Shown here: positions 48,593-60,513 of the stretch, piece after piece | How positions within the stretch are numbered: the first letter of the stretch is position 1 | Layout of the letters: each line of letters starts with the position of its first letter | Assembly: GCA_963969345.1 (NCBI GenBank) | Contig: OZ017766.1 | Location: 10,230,001 to 10,294,000, forward strand | Reading direction: 5' to 3' | Length of the DNA: 64,000 nucleotides | Source of the DNA: Turbatrix aceti | Taxonomy: Eukaryota > Nematoda > Chromadorea > Rhabditida > Panagrolaimidae | The notes under the pieces: model-generated | The model's input: only the letters and a program-made list of their open reading frames with translations | Told to the model about the DNA's origin: nothing | Database searches by the model: none | Translations under genes and position numbers: made by a program

Positions 48593-50245
48593 ATGTTCAA
48601 TAGTTCAACGATCGCGCCGCGCATTGCCAAAGGAAAGCCATGCCTTATATGTGGTGATTCTAATTCCAACCGGCATTATGGCAGCACGTGTTGCAGGTAA
48701 GTAAGCTCCTTGGCTACATTCATTCCCGATTGGAACACATTTACTACTTTGCGGTTTTTAGTGGATGCAAGAATTTTTTTCGACGTACTGTGAGAAAAAA
48801 TCTAAATTTTTTATGCTATAACAATAATCAGTGTATTGTGACTTCAAGTATGTTTTTTCGCACTTTTTACTTTGATGTTAAAATTGTACTTTGTCATGTT
48901 TCAGAATACCGTAATAGCTGTCGTGCGTGTCGGTATGCCAAGTGTCTGGAAGTTGGACTCGATCCTAAATGTAGAGTTAAATTAGTTTTTTTTTTGTATT
49001 TAGCAATACAAAAAAAACTTTCAGTGGTGCAAGACGATCGCATGAACGCATTACCAACCGTGCTCCCAGACATCAACACGCAAAAATCCATATCCGTAAT
49101 ACAAAACCGTACTCCTGAATCCTGGTTTCAGCTTGCGATCAACAATGCTCATCGATTTTACGTACGAAACAACATATCACTTGGAAGGCTTAACATTATA
49201 CCAAAGTTCATAAGATCCGATTCCTTCGAAACCATAGCTCAGTACTTTGTGGCTGCCGAAAAGCTCTGTGATGACTTTTACGATAATCCAACTAATCACA
49301 TGGATCCGACAAATACAATGTACAAATATGAAATTTCAACTGATGCTCAACAGGTTATCTGTGAACCCAGCTTGCTATCGGATAGGACAAAGATGATGTG
49401 GGAAACAGATTCTGATGGAACTATAGTTTCGCTAGCGGCAATTAAAAGATGCTGGTGTCGTATCTTATGCCATTACCTGGATTGGGTTTACCATGTGCCG
49501 GAAATTGAGTTGTTGAGTGCAACTGATAAGGTAAGAATAAAAAACCTAAATTTTAATAGGTTTCTGTATACCAAAACAGTAATCCAACTTTAAATTTCTT
49601 AAATTAACATACATTTGCAAGATGGTTTTTTATGTTTTAAGGAGGTTTTAAATATGTTATTCAATACCTAAAACAATTTTAAAACTCTTTTAGGAAAAAC
49701 TAATAATGAACCGCGCACCTGCATGCATAGCTTTCACGGTCACGCACCGATCTGTGTTGCATAACATCAATGGCGTCTCCTTCAGCGGTGGTACCTACTT
49801 CCCATACACCAAAGACTCCGAAGACATCATCCAAATTCCCGACGCTCCGGAAAACGAATGTCTAGGACAGTTCATCAAATGGATGTTTATTGACTACATG
49901 GGGGCCTTAAAAACCTTGTGTATCACCTACGAAGAGTACGCTCTGCTGCGTCTGCTTGCCCTGTTCACGCCTTCGGCAAGCTTATCTCCAAATGGAAAAG
50001 AAATTGTTCGCGAAGCGCAGAGCTTTTACCGAAATGTTTTGATTCAACACGTCTGCGCGGCGACTCCTGGGACTATGGAAGCCAAAATCAAACGGTTTAG
50101 TGACATCATGTCACTCACACAAACCATCGAAATGGGATGTCACATGTCAAATCAGATATTTTCGATTATGACTATTTACAACATTGGTTCGATGAAGGGC
50201 GAATTACCATATGAAATACATGTTCGTCAATGTGAACGTAAATAA
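48593..50245 (+). CDS. Nuclear hormone receptor paralogue B
   Basis: Exons 48593-48696, 48762-48847, 48905-48970, 49025-49530 and 49694-50245 give 437 residues. The DNA-binding domain has CLICGDSNSNRHYGS, the P-box region CKNFFRRTV, and second-finger CRACRYAKCLEVGLDPK. The ligand-binding domain has RCWCRILCHYLDWVYHVPEI, FSGGTYFPYTKD and YEEYALLRLLALF. This is a nematode supplementary (HNF4-derived) receptor type. Splicing after DPK in phase 1 is shared by all five paralogues here. Unlike the others it lacks the last intron: the coding sequence reads straight through LFTPSASLSPNG. Ligand and target unknown. Confidence 0.88.
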
Positions 50246-50857
50246 TAAAAAAATATTTTTTTATTTATTGTCGAACAATTAATTGTGTGGATTTATTTAA
50301 TTACGCATAAGTATCATTTTAAGATTATTATTGTACATTACAGGTAATGTAAGATACTGTACTGTACAATAGTAATGTATGTAAACATGACGAATATCAT
50401 GATACTATTCGTCATACACAGTGTGACTTGCTCATAATACATAAACCTCTTATTAGGTATACCGACGAATGTGAGCTTATGTACACGCATTATATACATT
50501 TACTTACAAGCAACCGTGTTGCGGCTGGATATAATAATGTAAAATGTATTTATTTAACATGGCATACATGGCACTATACGTTTTAAATATTTTCCTATAC
50601 TGTTTGTATGCTTATATACTTAACAATGCGCGTGCGCACTTTTTGTTAATAGTACTTATTACTAACCGCGCATATACTTCATATGTATATACACATGTAA
50701 GGGGTGTGGTGTTTGGTGTGTACAGATAATTTATGTTTAGGTAAAAAAGAGCAGTAATCTGTTTTGTCTATGTGGACTCCTTAATCGTGCCTATTCTGTA
50801 TTACAGAACCTTCTGTAGTTTCTAAATATTTCCTTGTGTGCAATACATATTTATAAG
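50246..50857. other. Intergenic between receptors B and C
   Basis: About 610 bp of A/T-rich DNA with TGTAC/GTACA and ATGTATA words. No coding exon or repeat family was recognised. Confidence 0.4.
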
Positions 50858-52424
50858 ATGTCAAACAATTCAACACCACTTGCACCTGGAACACCGTGTC
50901 TAATTTGTGGTGATTCCAACTCTGGCCGACATTATGGCAGCATTTGTTGCAGGTATATGTATATTTTTTAGTAATGCTAACGAAACAAATAATATTTTGT
51001 TGCATCTTTCAGCGGATGTAAAAGCTTTTTTCGTCGTGCAGTAAGAGAAAAGCGTATTTACAAGTGTCGAGGTGACAAAAAATGCACTTTGACGTCAGAA
51101 TTTCGTAACAATTGTCGTGCTTGTCGTTATGAAAAATGTCTAGAAGTTAAAATGGATCCAGGATGTAAGCCTTGGATTTGCATAACTTAAATTAATCAAA
51201 AATAAATTTCTTTAGTAATCCACGGTGATCGTCAACATACCAAACAAGCAAACATACCTGACACTACTTCCATTGTTCTCAAGAAAAACGTAATCACCAA
51301 TTCCATTGTCGCATCCCACAACGAAAAATCCTGGTATCAACTGGTTCTCTATAACGCTAAGAAATTTTACACAAAATCCAAAATACCATTGGGCAAATTA
51401 AATATCGTACCATCATTCAGTCGTCTCGACAAAAACGAAACCATTGTACAGTACTTCGTGTTAGCGGAACAACTCTGTGATAACTTTTATGACAGTTGTG
51501 ATGATCACATGGATCTTACCAACATTGCGCACCATCACACGTATACCGTACCCGTTGCAAATGCTATCCAGGAGCCATGTCTGATATCGGACAGAACGCC
51601 AATTCAGTGGAAAGCTGATAAAATTTTTCGAGTTGAAGCTATGAAACGGTATTGGTGTCGTTTGAATTGTTATTACCTGGACTGGGTGCCACACGTTCCA
51701 GAACTTAATTGGCTGAATGATAGTGATAAGGTTAGGTTTTAAAACGAAATTATAATATGTCAATGTAAAGGACTTTTTTTAGGAAATGTTAATCTTAAGT
51801 CGTCTATGCTCATGTCTTGGTCTATTGGTCGCAAACCGGTCAGTGAGCAACAATGTTCCAGGTATATGCCTAACAGGTGGCATGTACCTTCCTTGCGAAT
51901 CTACGGCATCTAAGCTACAAAACTCTAAATCTCTCAGTGAAGTTGCCGTACTAACGTTTCAAACTCTGATTACATGGCAGTATGAAAACATATCATGTAC
52001 GATGAAAAAATTGGATGTTACATTTGAGGAGTATTCAATTCTTCGTTTGCTCGTTTTGTTTGTTGCTCGTAAGTTTTAGACTTTAAATTTTTTAGACTTC
52101 AAAATATTTACACTAATACCTAACTTAACTAAACTCACTTTGTATTCAGCACCAAGCATGTCACCAAGTGGCAAAGACATCGTCCGCGAAGCTAACAACT
52201 TCTACCGTAATGTCCTTATTAAGCACATTCAACTAAAAACCTCAAATCCAATCGATGTTATGAATCGGTTTGGAGAACTCCTAAGTTTGCTGCCATTAAT
52301 CGAGACATTTGATCAGATGTGCGATCAAATGTTTTCCATGATGGCTGTATTTCATTTCGCCGTTATGACAGGCGATTTGCCATATGAAATTCATAAGTTG
52401 CGATGTTCGTATCATTTGTTGTAA
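50858..52424 (+). CDS. Nuclear hormone receptor paralogue C
   Basis: Exons 50858-50952, 51013-51164, 51216-51730, 51783-52068 and 52150-52424 give 440 residues. DNA-binding domain: CLICGDSNSGRHYGS, CKSFFRRAVREKRIYKC, CRACRYEKCLEVKMDPG. Here the intron that splits the DNA-binding domain between its two fingers in the paralogues is absent. Ligand-binding domain: KSWYQLVLYNAKKFY, LNCYYLDWVPHVPEL, FEEYSILRLLVLF, VREANNFYRNVLIKHI. Same orientation as receptors B and D. Confidence 0.9.
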
Positions 52425-52979
52425 TTTACAACGTGTAATAAATAAAAAGTGTATAATAATTGGTGTCATTATTATATGGGGTATCTAATGCACAAACCAC
52501 TTAATTGTAAGATTTAATTATGATATTAAGTAAATATGTTGTATTTATGAGTGGCAAGATGTCACTGTTTTAATTGTAATTATTTCAAAAGATTTTTTCA
52601 TGGCTACCTGACATTTAAATATTTCCGATGTTGTCAACAACTTTTATTAAAAAACAAAATGTCAGTCAGCGAACAAAGACTGACTAACATAGCAAGCTCG
52701 CTACCCAGCTAGTTGACTACATGCATTGAGCTACGAACCTTTACCTGTCAGGCAGTCAGTCAGTCAGGTAAAAAGTTAAATAATACAGACAGTGATAAAT
52801 ATATAATAATACTCACTCTTTCCCCTTCTGTTTACTGCACTATGTATTATTAACAACAATTGACGTTAAAGTGCGAGTGCGCGCACTTGTCTGGTGCCAG
52901 CGCCATCATCAACTGGTCTAAGCCTTCTTTTGCTCTTATATTTATTTACTATTTGGTATTATCTAACTTGGCACATATA
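52425..52979. other. Intergenic between receptors C and D
   Basis: 555 bp. Contains short CAGT-rich simple sequence (GTCAGGCAGTCAGTCAGTCA near 52747). Nothing else was recognised. Confidence 0.4.
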
Positions 52980-54509
52980 ATGATCAATACCTTAACTGAG
53001 ATTCCCAAAATATTGTGCACTATTTGTGGTGATATAAATGCTGCCAGGCATTATGGCAGCGTGTGTTGCAGGTTCGTTTGAATTATTTTTGTTCAAATAT
53101 TTATAATAATTTTAATATTACAGTGGTTGCAAAAATTTTTTTCGTCGTTGCGTAATCAATAAACAAGTTTTGAAGTGTTCCTATGGAAACCAATGTACTG
53201 TGACCCCAGGTAAAAATTGTTTATGTAGTTAACAAGATTGTTTATGTACGGTAGAGTTGTTTTCAGAGTTTCGTAGATGTCGAGCATGCAGGTATGAAAA
53301 GTGCATGCAGGTTGGCATGGATCCGAAATGTAAGTAAACAAAACTTGATAAAAAATTGTAAGAGAAAATTTAAATTTTAGTAGTCCGAAACAAATGCATA
53401 AGTCACCTTCCTCTACCTGATACTGATCAAAAAATGCAAAAATATATCAAATCAGAGGGCGAATTAGTTATTTGCAACTCACAAAAATTTTACACAAAAT
53501 TCAGCATTCCACTTGGCAAGCTGAATATCATTCCAGAGTTTAGCAGAAATGATCATCCAGAAGATGTGTTGAAATATTTTATTCTCGCCGAACAGCTGTG
53601 TGACAACTATTACGATAGTTATGGAAATCACATGGAACTGTCCGACAATGACTACCACCATACCGATGATCTACCACTAAAAAAAGTTCTTCAAGAACCA
53701 TGCCTGATGTCTGACAGAACAAAGATACAGTGGAAATCGGATCGTGTTTTTAAAATTGAAAAGTTAAAGCGACACGCGTGTCGTATCATGTGCTATTACC
53801 TAGATTGGATTTATCACGTACCTGAGCTTAGTATGTTGAATGATAGTGATAAGGTGAGATTTGCAGTTATAAAACTACTTATGTTGAAATTGTACTATTT
53901 TTTTTAGGAAATTTTGGTCATAGACCGTCTAAACCCGTGTCTCAGCATTACTACAATTCATCGATCGATTCTGCATAACATACCGGGTATAGCCCTTACT
54001 GGTGGCACATATCTACCTTACAGTACTACAAAAAACCAAAAATCAACTCCAGTAGAAACTTTTGAAAGCCTTTTGAAGTGGGAATATGAACACTATTACA
54101 GTATGCTTAAAAGAATTAACCCCACGTTTGAAGAGTATACAATGCTCCGGTTGCTGGTATTGTTTGTGCCACGTAAGTTTTTATGTTATCATTTTCATTA
54201 TGTTATTGTACACCATATTTGAGCGTTTCAGCCGCATGTATGTCTATCAAAGGCAAAGAAATCATTCGAGAAGCCAACAATTTTTACCGTAATGTAATGA
54301 TAAAGCATATTCAATCAGCATGCAATGACAATCCGTTAGAGACAATGAATAGATTTGGAGAGCTTATGACCATCTGTCCGATAGTGGAAACGTTCAATCA
54401 TATGTGCAATCAAACACTTTCCGTAATGGTTATGTTTGAATATCCTTCATTGTTTAACAATCTATTATACGATATATATCGTCAAAAATGTATAAACGGT
54501 TTACTGTAA
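52980..54509 (+). CDS. Nuclear hormone receptor paralogue D
   Basis: Exons 52980-53071, 53124-53209, 53267-53329, 53381-53853, 53908-54172 and 54232-54509 give 418 residues. DNA-binding domain: CTICGDINAARHYGS, CKNFFRRCVINKQ, CRACRYEKCMQVGMDPK. Ligand-binding domain: CNSQKFYTKFSIPLGKLN, CRIMCYYLDWIYHVPELS, FEEYTMLRLLVLF, IIREANNFYRNVMIKHIQ. It has the full six-exon layout shared with receptors A and E. The N-terminus is short: about 12 residues before the first zinc cysteine. It is tail-to-tail with receptor E, with only about 30 bp between the stops. Confidence 0.9.
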
Positions 54510-55144
54510 TTTATTCTTTAATCCCGGTATAAATTGTCTCACAAACTATAGGAACATCGTCCTACGTGTAATTCGTATAGCAACGTGTCATTCATAGTAT
54601 CAAAATTAAAAAGTGCCATTGATGAAAAAACCTGATTACACATTTGGCTGGCAATTTCGACAATTGGACACAACGATAGAAGTTCTCCGGTTCTCACCAT
54701 AACTCGTAATTCATCACCATTTGTAGTTTTTCGAATATGATTGATCAATGTATTACGATAAAAATTACTGGCATCTTGTACTATTTTTTTGCCATTTTGA
54801 GACATGCTTGGTGCTAAAGCCATTTTTTGTAATAAATATTATAGAAAAATTGTAATTAGCTTACGCGGAACAAAAAATATCAATAACCGTAACAAAGTGT
54901 ATTCTTCAAATGTAACGTCGTCCTTTTTCATTACGTTTAAAAGATCGTCGCACAACCATTTTATAAATTTTTCAAAGTCTAGACCACGTGTGCCAAATGC
55001 CGTGGTATAGTATGGAAAATACGTTCCACCGGTTAGGGATATACCTGGTACGGCATAGAGCATCGAGCGATGAACAACAGCAATGCCAATACATGGTGCA
55101 GAACGACCTGCTATTAATATTTGCTAAAGAATGGTAAATGTTAT

Positions 55145-55390
55145 TTAAAAAAAAAACATTCGTTGCGAGGCCACAAGTGCGCACGCGATCAGCTACGAAT
55201 TTCGTGGCAGAACCATAAACGCTCCCACTGTCGGTCGTCTAATCACGTGATTAATTTAACTGATCGTTGTGAGACCACAAATGCGCACGTGATCAGCTAA
55301 ACAATTTGTTGCAGGATTTCAAATGCGCGCGCGTTTATATTTAGGCGAATTTCGTGCGCACGCGGCGTGTTTAGAAAATTCGTGCCAAGA
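55145..55390 (-). repeat. GCGCATTTGT-type tandem repeat in intron 4 of receptor E
   Basis: Inverse-strand counterpart of the array at 41455-41675 in the matching intron of receptor A. Confidence 0.75.
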
Positions 55391-56459
55391 CCGCAGATGC
55401 TAATGAAAACCAACCTTATCATTATCACTGAGCAAACCAAGCTCAGGAATATGATGAACCCAGTCCATGTAATGACAAACTACTCGACACCAATGTCGCG
55501 TCATTGTCTCCGGCTTAAAAATACGATTTGCTTTCCATAGAATTTTAGTTCTATCCGATATCAAGCATGGCTCTTGGATAGCTTTTTCTAGAGGAATAGA
55601 AAATGTGTGATGATAATTTGGATTAGTGAGATCCATATGATCACCCGGGGTTTCAAAAAAGTTATCACACAGTTCTTCTGCAAGTACAAAATACTGTACA
55701 ACAATTTCCGAATTGTCTCGGCGGGTAAAGGTTTGAATAAAATTAAGTTTGCCAAGTGGTGCATTGTTTTTTGTGTAGAATGTTTTGGCATTGCTGATGA
55801 TAAGTTGAAAGCAGGATTTTTTATATGGGATAAATGTGGAAGAAGCTGCTTTGGGATTATACGGTAGACGAGGATTTTGATTGTCTTGTCTGACTACTGA
55901 AAACAAAATACTTAAAAAATTAGGACTGAAAAAGAGGTTCAAAACTGACATTTTGGATCCATACACTGAGAAAAAATTTTTATGTCAGTTTTCAAAACTG
56001 ACACTTTTTGTACAAAAAAACAGCCAAAATTTGGCTGTTTTCAAAACAGCCATTTTCTTGTCAGGAAAAACTGACATATTTCAAAAGCTCAGTTTTTCAA
56101 ACTGGGTTGTTGAGGGTTTTATGTGGCATTCTGCATATGCAAATGTTTTCTTGTGTTCCCAGCATCGTTTAAAAAGTGGATTTATCATCTTTGGGTGAAA
56201 ATGATAGGAGATAAGGCATCTAGTTTCAGCCGCGGCGAAAATGAAAAAAAGTCCAGCTTTTTCCAAAATAGCGATGCTGGTAGGGGGTAGGACTGCGAAG
56301 CTGAGGGTGTGCGGTTCGAGTCCCGCAATACGAAAAATTTTTTTATGGTGTTTTTCTATTGTATTCGGCATTTCTAGTTTTTTGGCAAGCAAAAATACAA
56401 ATGTTCGAACAATTTTGATTGCCGAAATCGGCCAAAATTGTCGAATTGAGGGAGGTATG

Positions 56460-58250
56460 GTAAAAAAATCGTTGTGAGTGAACCAGAAGAGCTAAAAATG
56501 TGGGGGACAGCAATTCTGAAGCGCAATAAAATTCTCTAACTAATTTTGAAAAAAAATATACACTATGTCACTTTGAAAGTTTCGAAAAAATTGAAATTTC
56601 CGAAAAAAATTAGGTTTTCGAAACTTTTTAGAACCCGAGTCACAAAACTGATAGCACCATTGTATTCTGCGTTCATGTTTACCCCTGAGTCTAATTTTTC
56701 AAAAAAATGCATAACAAACGCGCCGTTTGTTGATTTTTTTGCCGAACCTTACTTTGAAAATTTTTGTTGCCTGGAACTCAAAAAAAGTAGGGTTCAGGAG
56801 AAATTATACACCGGCGCGTCGGAAAGAGAAAAAATTCTGAAACACCGCCCTAAGACGTAAAAGATGCTGCGGAATCCAATTTTGATATTCGTTTTTTGAT
56901 CCGGTTTCGAAAATGTTTCGAAATTTTCGAAACAAAATTTTTGTTTCAAAAATTTAATTTTTTCTTGCACTTGCCTAATCATTAGGGTAGGACTAAATAT
57001 AATCGTTAGAAAGAAAATTTTGTTGCGCGTCGAATGCATTTTGGATTGTGTTTCGATCTTTATTACGTACATAAATATGATTTTTCTAGTACACCATACT
57101 CAAATTTGTCACAAATGCCAACTTTGCAAAACGGGAATCGCCTCATTAGAAAGATGATGCTTGATTCTATTTGTACCAAAAAAAGGAAGACAATGGACAA
57201 TAAACGCTCATTGTTTTGAACTTTTTAAATAAATTAAATTCAACCGACTTTTGTCCAGAGTTCCAAGGCGCACCAGACTGCCGAGGCTTTCGCATGTTGC
57301 GCGCGCGAGTCAATGCATTTTGAAGATGTGGATTTCGCACCAAATTACAAAAAAATGTAACTCAGCCCAAAATTCAGTTTTTTTTATGAAATTTTGTTTA
57401 CAGACAGCTTCAGGGGTGTTCGTTATGCTGACATAATTCTTTTTTTTAATTTGTTCAAAATTGACAAAATCGAAGGGGTATGGTAGAAAAATCGCGGTGC
57501 ATAAACTAAGTTAGCTATGAAGGCAAACAAAAGCAATTCCGAAGCGAAACTAAATTCTCTAACTGATTTTGAAGAAAAAACTATACCTTATCACCTTAGA
57601 AGTTTCGAAAAAAATGAAATTTCTGAGAAAAATTAGGTTTTCGGAACTTTTTAGAACTCAATTTAAAAAACTGAGTACACCATTCGCTTCAGCGTTCATT
57701 TCTGCCCCGGACCCTAACTTTTCGCGTAAATGCATTTCAAACGCGATCCATGCCGATTTTTTTACCGAACCCTACTTTGAAAAATTTTGGTGTCTGCTCA
57801 TCAAAAAAAGGGAGGTTCAGAAGAAATTTTGCACTGGCGCGCGGAATAAATGTAAAATTCTGAAATAACCGCCCCAGATGTAAAAGATACTGTAGAATAC
57901 GATGCCAATTTTAGTTTTTGGATTACGCTTCGAAAAAGTTTTGAAAATTCATTTTTCGGGAAAAATTTTTGGAAGTTTGAGTTTTTCAGGCATTTGAAAA
58001 ATATGGTGAAGCATGTGCATATTTTTATTGGATAGAGAATTTTGTTGCGCTTCGAATTCATTTTTTACTGCATGTGTAGCTTTATTTTTTACCAAGTAAT
58101 GAATTTTCTAGTACACCTCCTTTAATTTTGTCAAAAATGAAAATTCTGAAAAACGCCAATAGCCCAGTTCGAACGACAATACGTGATTCTATTTTGTCAA
58201 AACAAAAAATTTACAAATATCTATTCAAAAACCTAAGTTTTCGAATTTAG
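56460..58250 (+). repeat. Diverged direct duplication inside the 3359-bp element
   Basis: The two halves share TTCTCTAACT, AAATTAGGTTTTCG, AACTTTTTAGAAC and the order of many other words. They can be read as two similar peptides (FFAEPYFENF versus FFTEPYFEKF), but these look like chance open frames in repeat DNA. Confidence 0.6.
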
Positions 58251-58446
58251 AAATAAATTTCGTCCAATTAATTTTACAAATAGCGCGTTCTGCGACTTTT
58301 CCGTTGTTGAGGAGTCTCAACACGAATATTGCGTCGCAGCGCTCGGCTTGATCAACCCAACTTTGTTCTTTTTTTGTCTGTTTTTTTTTCTCGTTCGTGT
58401 TGTAATTGTTGTTTTTTTAGCGTGAATTTTTTTGGTTTTGTTTCAG

Positions 58447-59000
58447 ACTCTTCCGGCGACACCCTCCAAGCATGTACAACCTACCGGCACCCTTATCCGA
58501 GCAAACCTTCCTCCACCGACGTAGGTTTTTGAATTTTTCCAAGTTTTGGGGCGGTTTCACTATTTTTTGTATACCAACCAAGTTTTAATCATTTTTTTCC
58601 ATTTTATGCGATTGTGCCATGAGAGTTCTGCGATTTGTTAGGTAGGATTGCGCTGCGACAGCTGGGGTGCCAAGATTTGGCTTCACAATTGCAGAAAAAG
58701 GAAAAAAATGATTGAAGGGCAGTTGGCATCAAATTTTTTAATAAAAATACCTGGGGTTTTATTTTGTATTCAGTAATTCTTCCAAGCTTTCAGATTGCTT
58801 CACATAGCCTTCATACACTCTTGCCTGCATGCAAAATGTAAGTTTTTGGAAAAAAATTGAAAACCGAGCTAATTTTCTTGATTTTTAGGCCCAATCGGCT
58901 TCATCAACGGTCAAGGGGCAGCGGTGAAATCGACGTTGACGGCGATGACATGATGAACTCGACGACGGCTACTGCAAGCTCTGGCCTACTTACACGGTGA
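58447..59000 (+). pseudogene. Possible captured 3' fragment of a cellular gene
   Basis: An exon-like segment after TTTCAG at 58446 (TLPATPSKHVQPTGTL, then IRANLPPPT) ends at a GTAGGT donor near 58518. A second segment after TTTTTAG near 58888 continues in frame (PNRLHQRSRGSGEIDVDGDD, then MMNSTTATASSGLLTR) to a stop at about 59000. A third exon-like piece with its own splice signals lies near 58793-58849. G+C content and codon choice match the housekeeping genes, unlike the A/T-rich element around it. Source gene unknown. Confidence 0.5.
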
Positions 59001-59684
59001 CACTCCAGAACAGAAACAGACGAGCAAACAGCTCCACAAGAACGACAAATTCCGCTGATTTTTTGTGTATGCTTTTTTGTTGATTATTTGTTTGATAATG
59101 ATAAATTATGATGTAAACTACGGTTTGAATGGCACAATAGGGGGTAATCAATGGCAAAAAGCAGGGCAACGAAAAAGCGCGGGAAAAACCCATTTGTCAG
59201 TTTTTGTGGCCAAATGTGTCAGTTTTAACAGCCAGAAATGTGTCAGAGAAAACTGTCGTTTTTGGAAATAGCACAAAAACAGCCAAATTTGGCTGTTTTT
59301 CCTGACATGATTTTTTTCAGTGTACCCATAAGAAGACATTTTGCAAAACGACATGCGCGACACTTGTTTCTGTGTTCTGAAAAAAAATTATTAAAATTAT
59401 AAAAAAAATTTAATTTAAAAAATCCATCATACCAGAAGTTATGACACACCTGTTGTCATCCCAACAGGTAAAAAATCGATGTTGTCTGACAGTACGTCGA
59501 AAAAAATTTTTACATCCGCTGAAAACAAGGAAGTTCAAAAAAAAACTAAAAAATGCACGTACTACCTGCAACAAACACTACCGTAATGTTTCTTGGATTC
59601 AATGTGTCCACAAATATGACACGGTTCACATATAGAACCTTCTCGACATGGCTTCTCGACCAGTTTTTCTCTTTTCTCTGCCAT

Positions 59685-60513
59685 TAAAACAGGACTGCTG
59701 AGAAAATGAATCTTTAGCCAGTTGGTTGCCTAGTCGGTTAATAAATACACACTACATCGAAAATGTGAGTTAGTTCTATGCCATAAGAAATATGACGGAC
59801 GTAAGACATCACAAAGCAGAAAAAAATGTACAGGTGTGTGTCTTAAAATATTAGAGACTGTATAAATAGTAAAAAATGGTAAACTAATGAAGTTTTTCTA
59901 CGAAACATGTGTAATTATAAATACGTATGTATTTACGTAATGTGTTGTGATATAAAAAATATGTGATAATTGAATTATGGCGAGTTCATAACAATTCATT
60001 TGTTTGTATAGTAATATTATACAAAAAATCCTTTGAACTATGAATATAAAAATTGTGAAACAGAAGTAATAGGATAGCAATTGTCAAATGTTATGCACCG
60101 CACCAAACGTAACAAAACAGTAACAAAAGTTGTTACTCACAAAATCCGACGTAACAAAATAACGTCAAAAAATGTTACTGCGAAAAACAAAAGTAAGAAA
60201 ACATCAAAATTCGAATGTTATTCGGCGCACCAAAAGTAACAAAATAAGCGAAAAAAAATGTTACTTGCAGAATAAAAAGTAATAAAATAGCGTCAAAAAG
60301 TGATATTCGTAAAAAATGAGGTAATATGTAAAACAGCGTTGAAACATGTTATTCCACTCAAAAAAAAGTACGAAATCCACCCTCCCCTGTCCGTTAAAAA
60401 AAATCACGATAGACAATTTACCTTCTCAAAAAAATGACACACCAGTAACAAGCAAAAAATGAATGAAAATCAAAAATAATTCACAAAAAAAGTCAATAAG
60501 TCACAATAAAAAA
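59685..60513. other. Intergenic between receptor E and the CSL-like gene
   Basis: About 830 bp: A/T-rich DNA upstream of receptor E, then repeat copy 16 just past the 3' end of the CSL-like gene. No gene is seen. Confidence 0.4.
60050..60370 (-). repeat. 43-bp palindromic-monomer repeat, copy 16 (3' of CSL-like gene)
   Basis: Ordered monomers from the ATAGCAATTGTCAAAT unit through GCACCGCACCAAAC, CACAAAATCCGA, GCGAAAAACAAA and TCGGCGCACCAAAA. Confidence 0.9.

Larger units (their letters stand above)
55964..59322. mobile_element. 3359-bp element with CACTGARAAAAA ends inserted at TA
   Basis: Ends CACTGAGAAAAA and the inverse of CACTGAAAAAAA, flanked by TA (55962-55963 and 59323-59324). Subterminal TGTCAG, CTGACA and ACAGCCAAAATTTGGCTGTT motifs recur in inverted and direct forms at both ends. 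The interior has a diverged direct duplication (about 56460-57200 and 57475-58250) and a gene-like fragment at 58447-59000. No transposase is seen. TA duplication and the terminal sequence suggest Tc1/mariner-type mobilisation. Confidence 0.85.
54539..59684 (-). pseudogene. Nuclear hormone receptor paralogue E, zinc-finger exon split by a 3.36-kb insertion
   Basis: Exons on the minus strand: 59684-59566, 59518-59433, exon 3 in two pieces (59376-59323 and 55961-55950), 55896-55415, 55123-54865 and 54813-54539. Without the insert and one TA it would encode 428 residues with no stop. It is the inverted sister of receptor A: exon 1 (HYGSVCC), exon 2 (GCKNFFRRTVRQHRFFTC) and the ligand-binding domain are closely similar. 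The element at 55964-59322 entered the codons of LLMG-MDPK just after the last second-finger cysteines. Unless it is spliced out, the receptor is truncated in its DNA-binding domain. All other exons are intact, so the insertion is young. Confidence 0.88.

Noticed and set aside
56261..56345. A tRNA-like stretch with B-box GGTTCGAGTCC inside the 3359-bp element
   Set aside because: The T-stem pairs poorly (a C-C and a G-G opposition in the standard register), no acceptor stem or A box fits, so it is at most a decayed tRNA relic or SINE-like chance match.
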